Below are positions 10,169 to 21,173 of a DNA stretch of 37,711 nt, piece after piece; positions within the stretch are counted from its first letter, which is position 1; every line of letters starts with the position of its first letter. Source of the DNA: Auxenochlorella pyrenoidosa (lineage: Eukaryota > Chlorophyta > Trebouxiophyceae > Chlorellales > Chlorellaceae); the NCBI GenBank assembly GCA_001430745.1, contig KQ482027.1, positions 48,479 through 86,189 on the forward strand, read 5' to 3'. The notes beneath the pieces were generated by a model. That model was not told the origin of the DNA and made no database searches. It saw only the letters and a list, made by a program, of their open reading frames with translations. The translations under genes and the position numbers were made by a program.

Positions 10169-11206
10169 AAGGCCAAGGCCTGGCTGCTTGCCCCTACGGC
10201 GGCAGCTTAGCGCCACTGCGTTGCGGCCTAGGCACTCGCCACAGCTCTCCGCAGGAAGTAGTGGCATGACCTGCCTTGCATGCAGGGCCCGGCTGAGCAA
10301 GCATCCGAGCCGCAATGCTTGCCTCGACTCGGGGCAGCGCACCCTCTCCCCTTGATCATCTACCCCGCATGAAGATATGCACCGCCACGAAGCACCCTGT
10401 CTCCAGTCGCCCACCCTTGCTTCCATTCTAGCACCATTTCAGGCGACGTTTTTTGTTTGCACTGCAGACTCCTGCACCTCTATGTACACTGCAAGCACGA
10501 TGTGAGCACGCGGACCTTGTTCCTGACACTGCGCATTTTCTGCCGGCGCACCGTGATCAATGACCGCACACTTTATGCTAGGGACCGCCTTCCCACCTCC
10601 ATAGGCAATTCTTTTTGTAGAAATATCTTCTTTGCAGCAACAAGGAATGGGCAAAGGATAGGGATAAATGCACGACACAGTGGCGCTGGCAGGTAGGGGT
10701 CTAAAGCCACCTGGCGGAAGGCTATACCATAAATCAATCTACTAAATGCTGCTTTAGTAAATTTGGGCCTGCTAGTTTACCATCTGAGAGCCTAAACTGC
10801 TGCTCAGGAACTAAACCCTATTTATAGCGTTAGTACAGTGGAGCCAGGTTGAAATGCCAAGTGGAGTGCTCCCGCTGTCCAGTTGGGCCTCCACAACTCA
10901 GCTTTCGCCTTTCCAATGTGACATCCAGTTTGGCACCTTGGAATTTGCAGTTTTTCGGTGCATCTGGGCACACTGCATGCTGCTTTGCCCTGCCGCTATA
11001 GCAGAACTAACCCAGGTTGAGAAAGTCCTGAACCCGTTCCAGCCCTCTTCTAAACAATTATTAATCAATTTAGTACTTTCTAAATATAGCGGTTTAGGTT
11101 TAGTGCCCAGCCCTACTGGCAGGGCGCCACGCTGCGCTGGGCAGCGGCTTCAGCTTTGTACTGCAGATGGTGGCCTGGCATCACCATCAATCGGCAAGTT
11201 CTGCTC
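10169..11206. other. Intergenic region holding an AT-rich fold-back element
   Basis: It carries the 3' UTR of the secreted gene, then a low-GC inverted-repeat element at 10680-11130, then the short leader of the fibrillin gene. No additional gene seen. Confidence 0.4.
10680..11130. mobile_element. Candidate MITE / fold-back element with long imperfect terminal inverted repeats
   Basis: The left end (10680-10747) starts GTGGCGCTGGCAGGTAGGGG. The reverse complement of the right end (11068-11130) starts GTGGCGCCCTGCCAGTAGGG. Both arms then carry CTAAA, GCTATA and finally TACTAAAT in the same order. The interior is clearly more AT-rich than the flanks and has no open frame of note. No clear target-site duplication is visible. 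The size (451 bp) and lack of coding fit a non-autonomous DNA element. Confidence 0.45.
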
Positions 11207-12499
11207 ATGGCGCCCACCTGCATCTGCGGAACAGCCCCGCAGGCCTGGCGGCCCTCTGTGCAGGCGCTGCCTCCTCGGGCCGGCCTCTCAGCGCTGCGCC
11301 CTCGCCGACTGCAGGCTGTCAGCGCTTCCAGCGTAAGTGTACATGCCGATCAAGAGTCCTATCGTGTTGGCACACCTGTCAGGGCCAACCCCGCCTTGCC
11401 GCCTGGGGTGACGCAGCTGTTTGGCTAGCTGTGAGCCTCCTGTGTCCACCGTGTCTCCTATCATTCTGGCCACTGCAGGTGACTTATTCCACGGCAGAGG
11501 AGGGTTTGCTGCAGCAGATCAAGACCTTGGGCTACCCGGCAGCCATCTTCCCCGGAGACGAACAGGTGCTGGGCACACCCACTACTTCTGTTCCCGCCCT
11601 GCTCTTACTGCCCTGCCAGCACAGGCCTGTTGCACGCCTGTTGTGTTGTGCGCAAACCATCTCTTGCGCTGCCCGCCTGCAGGCGAGGGCGGGTATCGAT
11701 GCCGCAGTAGTGGCCTTGGAGGCAGCAACGCTGGTGCCGTCCCCGCTGCAACAGCCGCAACGTGGGGGGCAGCCTGCGCCTGAGCTGCTTGGAGACTGGA
11801 AGCTTGTCTATGCCAGTTCTGGAACGTACGTGACGCGCACAGCAGCCGCGCAGGCGCTGCTTGCTGCCAGCAAGCTGCCTGGCGTGGGGGTCTCGGACGT
11901 GCAGCAGACGCTTGAGCTGTCGGCGGTTGCCGAGGCTGGGCGGGGCGACGCGCAGAGCAGCAGCGGCGGCGCTGCTGGCGCGGCCCAGGTGCTGCGCATC
12001 ACAAACGCAGCCAAGCTGGGCCTCTTCGTGTTTGGCGAGTGGGCGCTGCAGATCACCGGGGAGTGGCGCGTGCAGGACAGCGTGCTCGCAACAATCAGCT
12101 TTGACGGCTACTCACTGCAGCTGGTCGGGCTGCTGGGCCTGGTGAAGCTGCCTGCCATGGCCAAGGCAAGCAGCCTGCTTCGATCCTGTGCTGTTGCGAC
12201 CGCCGTGCGCTCCCTCCCTGCGTTGTGCGCTCTGCTGTTACATGCCCACTGCCTGCCTGCTCCACCTCTGTGCTTATGCCTCCCGTGCACCTGCTCTGCA
12301 CTTGGTCCCTGCCCAGCCGCGGCCCCGCCCCCTTCTGCCCTCAAATGTGCAACACACCGCCCACCCACCCACCCGCCTGCAGATCAGTGTGCCAGTCAAG
12401 AGCAGCGCGAGCGCCGAGTTCAGCACAACCTACCTCAGCCCCTCGCTGCGGGTGGCGCGGGGGCGCAGCCGCAACATTTTCGTGTTCGAGAGGAGCTGA
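11207..12499 (+). CDS. PAP/fibrillin family protein, plastid lipid-associated
   Basis: Exons 11207-11332, 11479-11565, 11683-12165 and 12383-12499, all phase 0, give 270 aa. Residues 1-42 look like a transit peptide (MAPTCICGTAPQAWRPSVQA ending AVSASS). The fibrillin domain starts with a helical segment (EEGLLQQIKTLGYPA) and continues with LLGDWKLVYASSGTYVTRT, RITNAAKLGLFVFGEWALQI and ISFDGYSLQLVGLLGLVKLP. It ends with TTYLSPSLRVARGRSRNIFV and FERS, the family's C-terminal signature. Fibrillins are lipocalin-like proteins of plastoglobules and thylakoids that handle isoprenoid lipids. Intron 3 begins with GC (AAG|GCAAGC); using a nearby GTGAAG would delete the VKLPAMAK block. Which fibrillin subgroup cannot be decided here. 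Confidence 0.88.
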
Positions 12500-12753
12500 T
12501 CTGGCGGCAGGGGGCCGGCCCTGCCAGTGAGCAGGCCACATGCTGCTCAGCTGTGGCAGTGTTGCAAGCTGGCAAGCCGAGGGAGCCTGCCATCGGCATT
12601 GCTGGCGGGTCTGGCTTTTGACGCGCTCTGCACGCTTCTGCTGCACTACCATGCGCACGTGGTTTTGCAACCCAGCAGGCTCACAGGTTCACACCAGGGT
12701 CGAGGTTGCACAACAGCATGCAGGCAGCGCGAGTTGCGCCGACCCAGGGCGGC

Positions 12754-15700
12754 CTACTGCCCCTGCTGCCACTCCACAAACTGCTGCTTGTCGGCATCCC
12801 AGCTGAACCACTTGCCGTTGCTGCAGAAGCCGCCGGTGGCTGCATCCCAGTACATGCCGGTCTCTGCGGGCAGGGGAAGGGGCAGAGCAGCGGGCCTCAG
12901 TGCAGTTCAGTGAAGAAGGTCAGCTGCCGGCTGTGCCGCAGCACAAGACTGCGTGGCGCAGGCACGGACAGGGCACACATGGGGGTGCCGCCGCCCAAGC
13001 CGATCAAGTCGAGACCTGGCAGCGACGCCCATGCTTGTGACATTACAGCAGTGCAGCAGAGCGAGCCCGCTAGCAAAGCAGCCTCACCAGCATTCAGGAA
13101 GTAGCCGGTGGCAGGGTCAAAGACGTAGCCTGCGGGCGCCTCGCCCTCGGGCCCCTGCGCCGCCACCTCCTTGACCCTGGCAATCAGGTCGGCCTTCTCC
13201 ACAAAGCCATCGGCATCCTGCAGGAAAGGAAGGGGAGCGCAGCCAGCAGCAGGGGCGCGTCTGCCGACAGCAGCAGCCAGCAGCAGGGGCGCGTCTGCCG
13301 ATAGTACGGCTCCCAAAGAGGCGCCGGCAACAGGGCTCCTCAACATCACTGCCTGCCGCTGCAACACCAGCGCTCCCTGCCGCCCTGCGAATCAGCTCGT
13401 GTGGCATGCCACGGTGCTACTGCCCTGCCGACTGCATCCAAAGCCAACCCCTTGGCAGCCTTGCTCAGGCACCCGCATTCACAGCATTCATGGCAAGTAT
13501 GACGGTCGCTGCGCTGCAGCGCTGCCTCAGCTTGCCACAACCCAGTGGGCACGCCGGCTGCAAGCCCTCATCTCCCCTCTTCCCCCGCCCACTCACCACC
13601 CCTCGCTCCGTGAGGAAGCGCCGCAGCTCCTTGACGGGCCAGCTGCTGTAGTCAGTCTCATCCGCTGCTGCAGCCGCCGCTGGCTTCGGCGCCGCCGCGG
13701 GCGGCGGCGCCCCCGCCTGCGCGGCCGTCGCCGGTGCTGCCGGCTGCGCAGCCGCCTCTGCAGCGGCTGCGGCTTGCTGCACGGGCACGCCCTGCTTGCC
13801 CTCCTTCTTCTCATCGTCTGAAGCGAACATGTCTTCGTCTGCAGGAACAGCGGGCAGGCAGAACGACAAAAAGGCAGGAACGAGCGGCGAGGTCATGATG
13901 CTTGCATGGGAGCAGTAGCACAGGCTTGCCTGGAGTCGGCCAGAGGGGCAGCCTGCCTGGCATGGCGGGGCGCGCCGGTTTGAAAGGGGCGCCGCCCAGG
14001 GGGCCGGTCTGCCCCGGCCGCTGCACGTTATGCAGGCGACAGTCTAGCAAAGCAGCTTCCAAACATTGGTAGTTCCATGGCGGCGGCATGAAGCGCCAAA
14101 AGGCTGGCCCCCAGGGCTGGGGAGGCGTGGGCAGCGCAGGGCGCGCCCGGCCGGCCCACCTGCGTCCTCGTAGGCTGCCTTGGAGGGCCCGCCGGCAAGC
14201 AGGCCGCCGCCCGAGGGGCCCGGCCCGTCCACATCAATGTAAACAGCCGCTGCCCGCTCAAAGTACTCCTGCACGGGGCGTAAGGCAGCCAGGACACGAA
14301 GCGGATGGTTGTGAGGCGTGAGGCAGATGGTAGTGAGGCGGATGGTAGTGAGGCGAATGGCTGTCCGCAATCCCACCCATGTTGCTGAGGTGGCATCGGC
14401 GCCAGCCGCCTGCCCAGTGCCTGCTCGGTACCCTCCCCCGGGAACAGGCCTTGGGCTGAGAGGCACAGAAGGTGCAAGAATGGGGCCCAGCCGCAGCTGC
14501 TGCCAGCAGGGCGTTCGTGGACCCAGGCGCAGGGGCACAGGGCAGCTGAGTGAGCCGCCTGCTGGCGCGCATTCGCCACCGCCACCCGTCAGGAGGCACA
14601 CCCGCACCGGGCGCAGCCCTGGCCTTGCTCTGAGCCCCCTGCGTCCCCTCCTGCAGGCCTTGCCTTGGTCTGCGTGTAGACATCGTTCTCCCCCGCGTCC
14701 ATCAGCTTCATGGCGGCTTCCGTCAGCCGGTTGAACTGCTGCTTGGCCGCCGGGTCGGGCGCCATGTCAGCATCGCCCGCCATGTCAGCCGGCTCCTCGC
14801 TGCCGCGCCCGCGCTGCCGGCTGCGCTTGGCCGGCCGCCGGCTGTGCCCACCCAGGCGCTTGAGCCCCGCGGCCACAGTCTCCCCTGGTTTCAGTACCTG
14901 GGCTGCCTGGTACTGCAGGCGAGCGATCTGCGTGGCAGACAGCGGCCCCGCCGCCGCCGCCGCCTCTGCCGCGCGCTCCCGCTCCTCGATCTTTCGCCGC
15001 ACCTCCGCGCTCACTACCTTGGCTGCGGTGTGGGCAAGAGGCAGGAGAGACGCGATGGCACACAGATGAGGAGGGAGGGCGGAGCGGGGCCGAGCGCCAG
15101 CAGTCTTCAGCATGGCACGTGTAGCATATGAAGCAAAAGCACCACAGCATTTGGCACAGGCTGGGGCCGGCGGGCTGCCTCGGCGCCCCAGCCGCTGCGC
15201 CCCAGCCCCAGCAGCGGCCTGCCCTCCCCTGCCCTGCCGCCTGGGCGCAAGCTCGCAGGTGCAGCAGGGCCGCGCTGCTGGCGCGCTCTGGCCGCCCCTG
15301 CCCAGCCGGCTGGAACACAACACAGTCAACATAACCCACTGAAATAATACAGTCAGTAGAACACTGAAGCAAAAGTGTGAGCATGACGCGGGCAGGCACG
15401 GCGCAGCAGCCGCCCCACCTTCGTCCGACTGCAGCCAGGCATCTGCCGCATCCTCCTCGGCATCCTTGTCCAGCTTCTCCACATAGTTGCCGGAGTCATC
15501 AAAGTAGCCTCGTGCCCGCTCCTCCTGCAGCCGGGCAGCATGCGGTGCCGCAGCCAGCGCCCCTGAGGCTCCCGCAGCCGGGCAGCAGCAGGCAGCGCCG
15601 CCAGGGGCGGCCCTGGGTCTTCCCCCAGCCGGGCCTGCCGGCCTGCCGGCGCTGCCGCGGCCCCACCCCTCCCCCAAGGCCCTGCGTGGCGCACGCCGAT

Positions 15701-16514
15701 TGTGGATATCCTGCTCCATCAAGCATGGGGCTGCAAGCAGCGCCACGTGCCTGACTCTTGCTGCATGCACTCGCACACCAACTGCCGAGGCGGCGAGTGG
15801 AATGGCTGTCGCCGCTGCAGCGCCTTGTGTGCGCTTTCGCCCAGCGCCCCGCCCTCCTTTGGGACAGCCGCGCAGCACCCACCTTGAGGTTGAAGGCCTC
15901 CAGCTTGATGCCGTCCTCCTCCTCCTGCTCCAGCTCCTCCTCGATGCCCTCCACATCCTCGACAATGTCGGTGTCGTCTGGGCCGCCGCCCGTCTTGCGC
16001 TTGGCCGCGCGCCGCGTCTGGGCCATGCCCACCTGGGCAGGCAGGCAGGTTCACCCGGGCGCGGTGCGAGGGTAAGGGGTGGTGGCACCACGGCGCCCAT
16101 GAGCAGCATCAAGCCGGGCCGCAGCTGCCAATTAGCAGCAGTTGTGAGCAGCTAGCTGCCAGAACGTGCCGGCGCAGCGGCCGGGTGAGCTGTGCCCCGC
16201 ACGCACCATGCTCTCCTTCACAGGGCCCCCCTCCTCCGCCTCGATCTGCTCCAGAGTCTTGCCCTTCTTAACGGCCTTGCGCTGCCTGGCTGCAGGCAAG
16301 CAAGGGTGCAGTGGAAGACGAGGTCGCGGCAACGGGGGCGGCGGTGAAGGAGCATAGAGACCGTGCGCAGGGCTTGTGCGATGCTCATGCCACACACATG
16401 AGTGCTTGATCTGTCTGAAGTCTCACCCTCGACCTGCTTCTGCTCCTTGACACGCTTCTTCTCGGCCTCCTCCTCCCGCAGGGCCTGCTGTATGAGTTTA
16501 TCCGTTTCCGACAT
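12754..16514 (-). CDS. LIN1: LIN1/CD2BP2 homologue (U5 snRNP-associated), with OCRE-like C-terminus
   Basis: Nine exons: 16514-16427, 16289-16207, 16032-15883, 15524-15419, 15022-14664, 14268-14160, 13838-13597, 13217-13088 and 12863-12754. Phases are consistent and give 458 aa. The LIN1 core is clear: DGIKLEAFNLKEERARGYFD, SGNYVEKLDKD, DAADAWLQ, then VLKPGETVAAGLKRLGG and FNRLTEAAMKLMDAGENDVY. A poly-Ala/Pro segment follows, then a SAP-like helix pair (WPVKELRRFLTERGV, EKADLIARVKE). The C-terminus is aromatic and OCRE-like (GYVFDPATGYFLNAETGMYW, then GKWFSWDADKQQFVEW). No typical GYF domain is visible. Family knowledge places the protein in the U5/tri-snRNP. Intron 5 has a GC donor (AAG|GCAAGG). 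Exons 1-2 encode a charged helix not typical of the family; an in-frame ATG at 16026 is an alternative start. Confidence 0.85.
13239..13304. repeat. Two-copy 34-bp tandem repeat in a LIN1 intron
   Basis: Copies at 13239-13270 and 13273-13304 share GCAGCCAGCAGCAGGGGCGC and the following bases with a single difference near the end. The repeat lies in intron 7. Confidence 0.7.
14301..14362. repeat. Short minisatellite in a LIN1 intron
   Basis: Imperfect 15-bp units of the form GCGGATGGTAGTGAG are repeated about four times. The tract lies in intron 5, just upstream of exon 6 in transcript sense. Confidence 0.65.
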
Positions 16515-16878
16515 TTTGTTTGATCTCAAAAATCTCTGCTAATCAGCCGGGGCTGTGCAGGCGGGCGCAAGGCCCAGGTTGCAAGAACAAAGTGGGCGCG
16601 GGGCGAGTAATAGCGGTCTGAGACCCTTCAGCAGTATGAGATAAGTGATCGGCCGAGTCTGCAGGTTGCGAACGCAACAAAGCCACTTGATGGCGACAGC
16701 AGGCGCGCCATCAGCTGCAAAAATTCGCTGTCGCATCTCTCCCCCTGCTGAACTCGACCCGCGACTTTAAAGTGTGAGATCTTGGAATCGAATCCTCCAG
16801 CTGAACGCCAGCTCGCCGTTGAGAAGAACCCCTTGGGGGCCCGCCTTGCCGGCTGCTCCTGGACTGCCAAGGAGGACC
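16515..16878. promoter_or_regulatory. Shared promoter region of divergent LIN1 and Mpv17-family genes
   Basis: 364 bp between two start codons pointing away from each other. No recognisable TATA box. It probably contains both core promoters and 5' UTRs; this is inferred from layout only. Confidence 0.45.
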
Positions 16879-18641
16879 ATGCAGCGCTCCCTGATCCGCA
16901 CCGGCTTCAGGGCCGGCGCGCTGCGCCGGATAGTGTGCCAGAGCGGCGGGCGGATGGGTCCCCCACCGCTCCCGCCTCCCGCTGGCTTGGCGCACCGTGC
17001 TGTCTCGCACTGCGCCGGCAGCGCAGGCAGCAGCGGAAGCAGCCACGGGCCTCTGGCAGGTGATCAGAGGGGCTGGACGATCGCTTGTTGCCAGCTTGTA
17101 CAGCGAGCTCGCCCAGGAACCCCATGGGGCTGACCTTCACCGAGCCGGCTGCCTGCCCTGCAGGCCTGCTCCGCCAGCTGCGCCAGCAGCGCGGCCGCCC
17201 CACATTCCGCACCTTTAGCAGCGGCGGCGGCGGCGGCGGTGGTGCGGGTGGCGGCGGCGGCGGCGGCGGCGGCGATGGTGGCGGCGGCGGCGGCGGCCTG
17301 TGGGTTGCCTACCTGGCTGTGCTGGAGAAGCAGCCGCTGCTGACCAAGGCACTGACAGCAGCCCTGCTCAACGGCCTGGGCGACGCAATCGCTCAGTCCC
17401 AGTTTGAGAAGGGTGGCTTCAACTGGAAGCGCTTTGCCATCTTCACCGGCCTGGTGCGCAGGGCGGCCCTTTTTGGGGGGGAGGGAAGGGCGGTGCGTCG
17501 CAGAGCGTGACCTCCTAGGCACAGCAGCCGGAATGGATTTTGGCACAGGCCAGGCGGCACGCCGGAGAGCCGCGCAGCGCTGTCGGTGCCCCGCAGGGCC
17601 CTGCGGCGCGCCGCGGTCATCTCGGCTCCCGCAACATCAGCACCCGGCCCCCGCCCCCCCCCCCAAACCCAGGGCCTGGTGGTGATTGGGCCCGCCCTGC
17701 ACTTCTGGTACGGCTCCCTGGGGTCCATCGTCAAGGCCACCGGCAACACGGGCGCCATCATGCGCCTGTCGCTGGACCAGCTCTGCTTCGCCCCCGTCTT
17801 CATCTCTCGTGAGCTGGCCGCCCGCCCGGACAGCCCGCTGGCCCGCCCGCCTTGCACGCTGAGGCGCGCCTGGCCGCTGCCCGGGGGCGCGCATCTGCCG
17901 CGATGGCTGCACAGCATGCATCTGCACACGCACGTTATGCCCCGGCCCACCTGCTCCACACCGGCGCCTCTAACTGGCTGCTGGGGCGCTGGCAGCCAGG
18001 GCTCACTCCCCTCATCCTGCGCCAGCCCTCGGCGCGCGCACCCGACCCCTTGCCCCTTGCGCTGTGACCCCGCGGCAGTATTTGTGAGCCTGATCAGACA
18101 ACCCCCCCCTCCCCCCCCCCCCCCCCCCGCTCCGGCCCCCGCCGCAGTGATTGTGAGCCTGATCATGGTGCTGGAGGGCGCCCCCGCCGACTCGGTGGCC
18201 CCCCGGCTGCGCCGCGACCTGCCCGACATGGTCCGCTCCAACTGGCTGCTCTGGGTGCCCTTTCAGTTTGTCAACTTCCGGTTCGTGCCGCCGCAGCTGC
18301 AGGCGAGCCGGCCGGGGCGGGGCTGGGGCGGGGCACGGGCAGCTCACTCGCGGGTGCTGTGCAGGCACGTCCGGCCTAGCGGCCGCGTCCTGTTGCCGCG
18401 ACGGGCGCTGGCAGGGCGCACCATGCGCAGTGCCTCCACAGGCCGTGTGGGGCGGTCTGCACCACGCACTGGGGGCCAACCGGCAACTTGCAGCACCATT
18501 ACCTGCCGTAGCGCACAAAGCATGACCCTGTGCTGGTGCGACTGTCGCCCCGCCCTGCCCCACCCCCCCCAGCAGGTGCTGGCCAGCAACGCGTGCGCCC
18601 TGCTGTGGAACACTTACATGTCGTGGAAGAGTCACGCCTGA
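16879..18641 (+). CDS. Mpv17/PMP22 family membrane protein
   Basis: Exons 16879-17059, 17164-17453, 17673-17808, 18148-18302 and 18576-18641 join in frame, giving 275 aa. A long basic N-terminus (MQRSLIRTGFRAGALRRIVC, later RGRPTFRTFSSGG) looks like a mitochondrial or plastid presequence and is followed by a poly-Gly tract of about 27 residues. The family domain then runs through LEKQPLLTKALTAALLNGLG, DAIAQ, GPALHFWYGSL, LDQLCFAPVFISL and NWLLWVPFQFVNFRFVP, and ends ALLWNTYMSWKSHA, all diagnostic of Mpv17/PMP22. These four-helix proteins sit in inner mitochondrial, peroxisomal or plastid membranes. Intron 4 has a GC donor (CAG|GCGAGC). TGTAA motifs follow at 18880 and 18945. Confidence 0.9.
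17221..17302 (+). repeat. Coding GGC trinucleotide repeat (poly-Gly)
   Basis: Near-uninterrupted GGC codons inside exon 2 of the Mpv17-family gene encode a Gly run broken by Ala and Asp. It separates the presumed presequence from the membrane domain. Confidence 0.85.
18073..18165 (+). repeat. Duplicated 3' splice site and exon start flanking a poly-C tract
   Basis: GGCAGTATTTGTGAGCCTGA (from 18073) closely repeats the real exon 4 start CGCAGTGATTGTGAGCCTGA (from 18143). Both continue TCA. They are 70 bp apart and a near-pure C run lies between them (18102-18128). The first copy lacks the rest of the exon and appears to be a decoy acceptor. Confidence 0.75.
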
Positions 18642-18879
18642 TGGCGTGCGCGCTTTTCGCGCCGCCCGCCGCCCGTGGTGCACTGCGCCTGGGCAGCTGC
18701 GGGCAAGCGGTGCGTGACGCCTCGGCTCGACTGCTGCAGGGGGGCCGGCCCGCGGCGCGTGCAGCATCCTGCCTCCAAGCAGCGCGCTTTGGCAGGACAT
18801 CCTGCCTTCCCTGCAATCTGCTGCCTTTTGTGTCGATGTCAAATTAACCGCATCCCCCCCCTAAACCCCCCTTTTCTAA

Positions 18880-18884
18880 TGTAA
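18880..18884 (+). terminator. TGTAA polyadenylation signal of the Mpv17-family gene
   Basis: TGTAA 238 nt after the stop codon on the sense strand; a second copy follows at 18945-18949. Confidence 0.55.
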
Positions 18885-18944
18885 GCTCACATGCCCGCGG
18901 TCCATTGTTGTTTGTGCCCCATGTGGGCTGCGCCTTCCGCCCCA

Positions 18945-18949
18945 TGTAA
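18945..18949 (+). terminator. Second TGTAA motif downstream of the Mpv17-family gene
   Basis: Same motif and strand as the copy at 18880. Either could be the functional signal. Confidence 0.4.
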
Positions 18950-19572
18950 TTTGTCATCCTGTCGTCCTGTCCACCTCTGTATTTGATTATTAAGGCGCAG
19001 GATCTTCTCGACAAAGTCGAGAGGGTGGAACAGAGAACAAGGGGAAGGTGAGAGAGAGACGGGCGAAAGAATTGCGAGTAGGTCATTGGATGAATCGCAA
19101 GGAGAGATGCCAGCGGGGGAGAGCAGTCAGTGTGCAGGGAGCAGGGTCACACCGCAGGTGAGATGGCCAGCCCGGGATGCGGAAGGAGTTCAGGCTAGTG
19201 CCGCCAGCAAGCAACAGGGCCCGAGCGCTGGGCTTGTGGGGACGTTCAGGCATGGCCAGCACATTCAGGGCAGAAATGAAAGGAAGGAGAGGGGGAAGAG
19301 CACAGCGGGTTGGAGAGGCTTGACTCGCAGGCAGAAAATTGGGGAGTGCTGCAGCTGGCCAAGCTGGCACGAGTTCAATAAAATTGGGAGGGTGCGCATT
19401 GAGAGAGGGATTGTTTCGCGGCTTCATAGCAAACATGCTGCATTGCTTGCTAGTGGCAAATGGTCGAGATGCAGGTTGGCACAGGAGAGGGGAAGAGACA
19501 GTTGGCATAGGGGCGCCCAGTGCATTGCCACGCAAGCCACGCGGGCAGCATGGCGCGGCACCAGGGCATAAC

Positions 19573-19577
19573 TTACA
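19573..19577 (-). terminator. TGTAA polyadenylation signal of the BTB gene
   Basis: TGTAA on the minus strand, 51 nt past the stop codon, a normal spacing for green-algal mRNAs. Confidence 0.6.
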
Positions 19578-19628
19578 TAACACACGGGTGAGGACGACCG
19601 GCGCTGGGCAGCGCCGGCTGCCTGCTGT

Positions 19629-21173
19629 TCAGGGCATGCCGGCGGCGGCTTGGGCGGCGGCCGGGGCGGGGCGAGGGGCGGCCGCGTCGCCTGCGGCCAA
19701 CCCCCAGCGCGCCTCTGCCAGGAGGTGTGCGTAGTGGCGGGCAGCGCGGGCGTGCGCGGGGCTGCCGGGCTGGAAGGCACAGCAGCCGGGGCTGCCGCCC
19801 GGCCCCGCCGCCCACTCCCGCCGCGTCTCCCAGCCCGCCTCCACATCAGCAGGGCGGCAGCCGCAGGCAGCGCAGGCCTCTGAGGCCTGCCGGCTCCACC
19901 AAAAGGCGTCCAGCACTAGCGCCTTGAGCTGGCTGTCGGCAAAGGCCGCCTGCAGCCGGCAGCAGCGCTGCTTGCCGTCATACCTGCGGGCAAGGCGGGC
20001 AGGCGGCTGGAAAGCGTCGGGCTGGTGCAGGGGCGAGCGCGCGGGGCACGGGGCGCAGGTGGCCCCACGGGCAGATGGGCGTGCGGCACCGGGGCCGACA
20101 CATGGGATGCGCAAAGGGTGGGCAGCTGGGATGGGCGGGATGGTGCACGCTCCCCCTGCTTCGCCCACTGCTGGCACACTGCTGGCCGGCCGGCTGGGCC
20201 TGCAGCCGCGCGGCCCAGGGTCAAGTCTGCCCACCTCCCGCTGCCATCAGGGGAGATGAAGCAGGATCAACAAGAAACTGTTGATGCAGCAGTATCGACA
20301 GGAGGCTGTCAGGGGGGAGGCTCACCAGACAGACGCGCACCGGCTGCCGCGCGCCATGCTCTGCACCGCCCAGGGGAGCAGCAGCGCCATGGCGGCGCCC
20401 AGGCGGTGCCGCGCCGCCAGCTCAAACGCGTCGCACGCCGCCTGCTCCGCGCCGCTGGGCTCTGCCCTGTTCAGCTGGTCACAGAGCCAGGCGTCGGCAC
20501 GGGACAGCAGGCCTGTGGCTCCAAAGTAGTCAGCCAGCAGGAGGACTGGCTTAATGGTGTCCCACTGCGGCAGGCCGGGGAGTTGTGGGGGCAGGGGAGG
20601 GGGCTGATGGCCGGTTGGGAGGGCACCACAGAAGGTGCGGCCTGCTGGCGGCGGGGCGGCAGAGGTGCGGCCTGGCGAGCGGCACTGGGGGAGAGCAGCA
20701 GCAGACAGTCACAGTGCGCGATGCAGCAGAGGGACTCTGCCTTGGTGCGCTGCACCGAGGCATTCACAGGTGAGGGGGGGGGGGGGGCGGCAATTTGAAT
20801 GAACCCAAAGCTAGGCAACCTCTGCAACCCCGCATCTGCTAACCCGGTACGCAGCAGCACCGGCGCTCACCTGCAGCCCGCAGCGGCCGTGGTAGAGCTC
20901 CGCCAGGAAGCTTTGGAATTGATCCCCGGCTTCCAGCACATCAGCCGGCAGCGCGCTGCCCTCGGGGAAGACTGAAACCACAGGGAGCTTGCCCCCGTCC
21001 GCGAGCTGGCCTCTCGCCATAGAGCAGAGGGTAGCAAGGTGAGGGGATGCCAATGCAAGCACTGCTGAGTGAGCAAGGAACAGGGGCTCGGTCCCGGCGC
21101 GCAGGAGGACGTCCCCCGAGTCGAGCCAGAAGTCTTGGGTGTCTCGGGGCAGGTGCAAAGTGCGTGGTTGCAT
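19629..21173 (-). CDS. BTB/POZ domain protein
   Basis: Exons 21173-20871, 20564-20326 and 19983-19629, in phase, give 298 aa. The BTB fold covers about residues 15-145: FWLDSGDVLLRAG, EPLFLAHSAVLALASPHLAT, FQSFLAELYHGRCGLQ, then WDTIKPVLLLADYFGATGLL and RADAWLCDQL. A helical BACK-like stretch follows (AACDAFELAARHRLGAAMAL). The C-terminal 118 residues contain a Cys-rich patch (CAACGCRPADVEAGWETRR) and an Ala-rich tail, with no recognised domain. BTB proteins commonly act as CUL3 ubiquitin-ligase adaptors, but no substrate-binding domain is visible here. The ATG at 21173 gives the shortest start in frame; upstream sequence is also open, so a longer N-terminus is possible. Confidence 0.85.

Larger units (their letters stand above)
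18642..19628. other. Convergent intergenic region
   Basis: It lies between the 3' ends of the Mpv17-family gene and the BTB gene and contains TGTAA motifs for both. No supported coding region. Confidence 0.45.
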
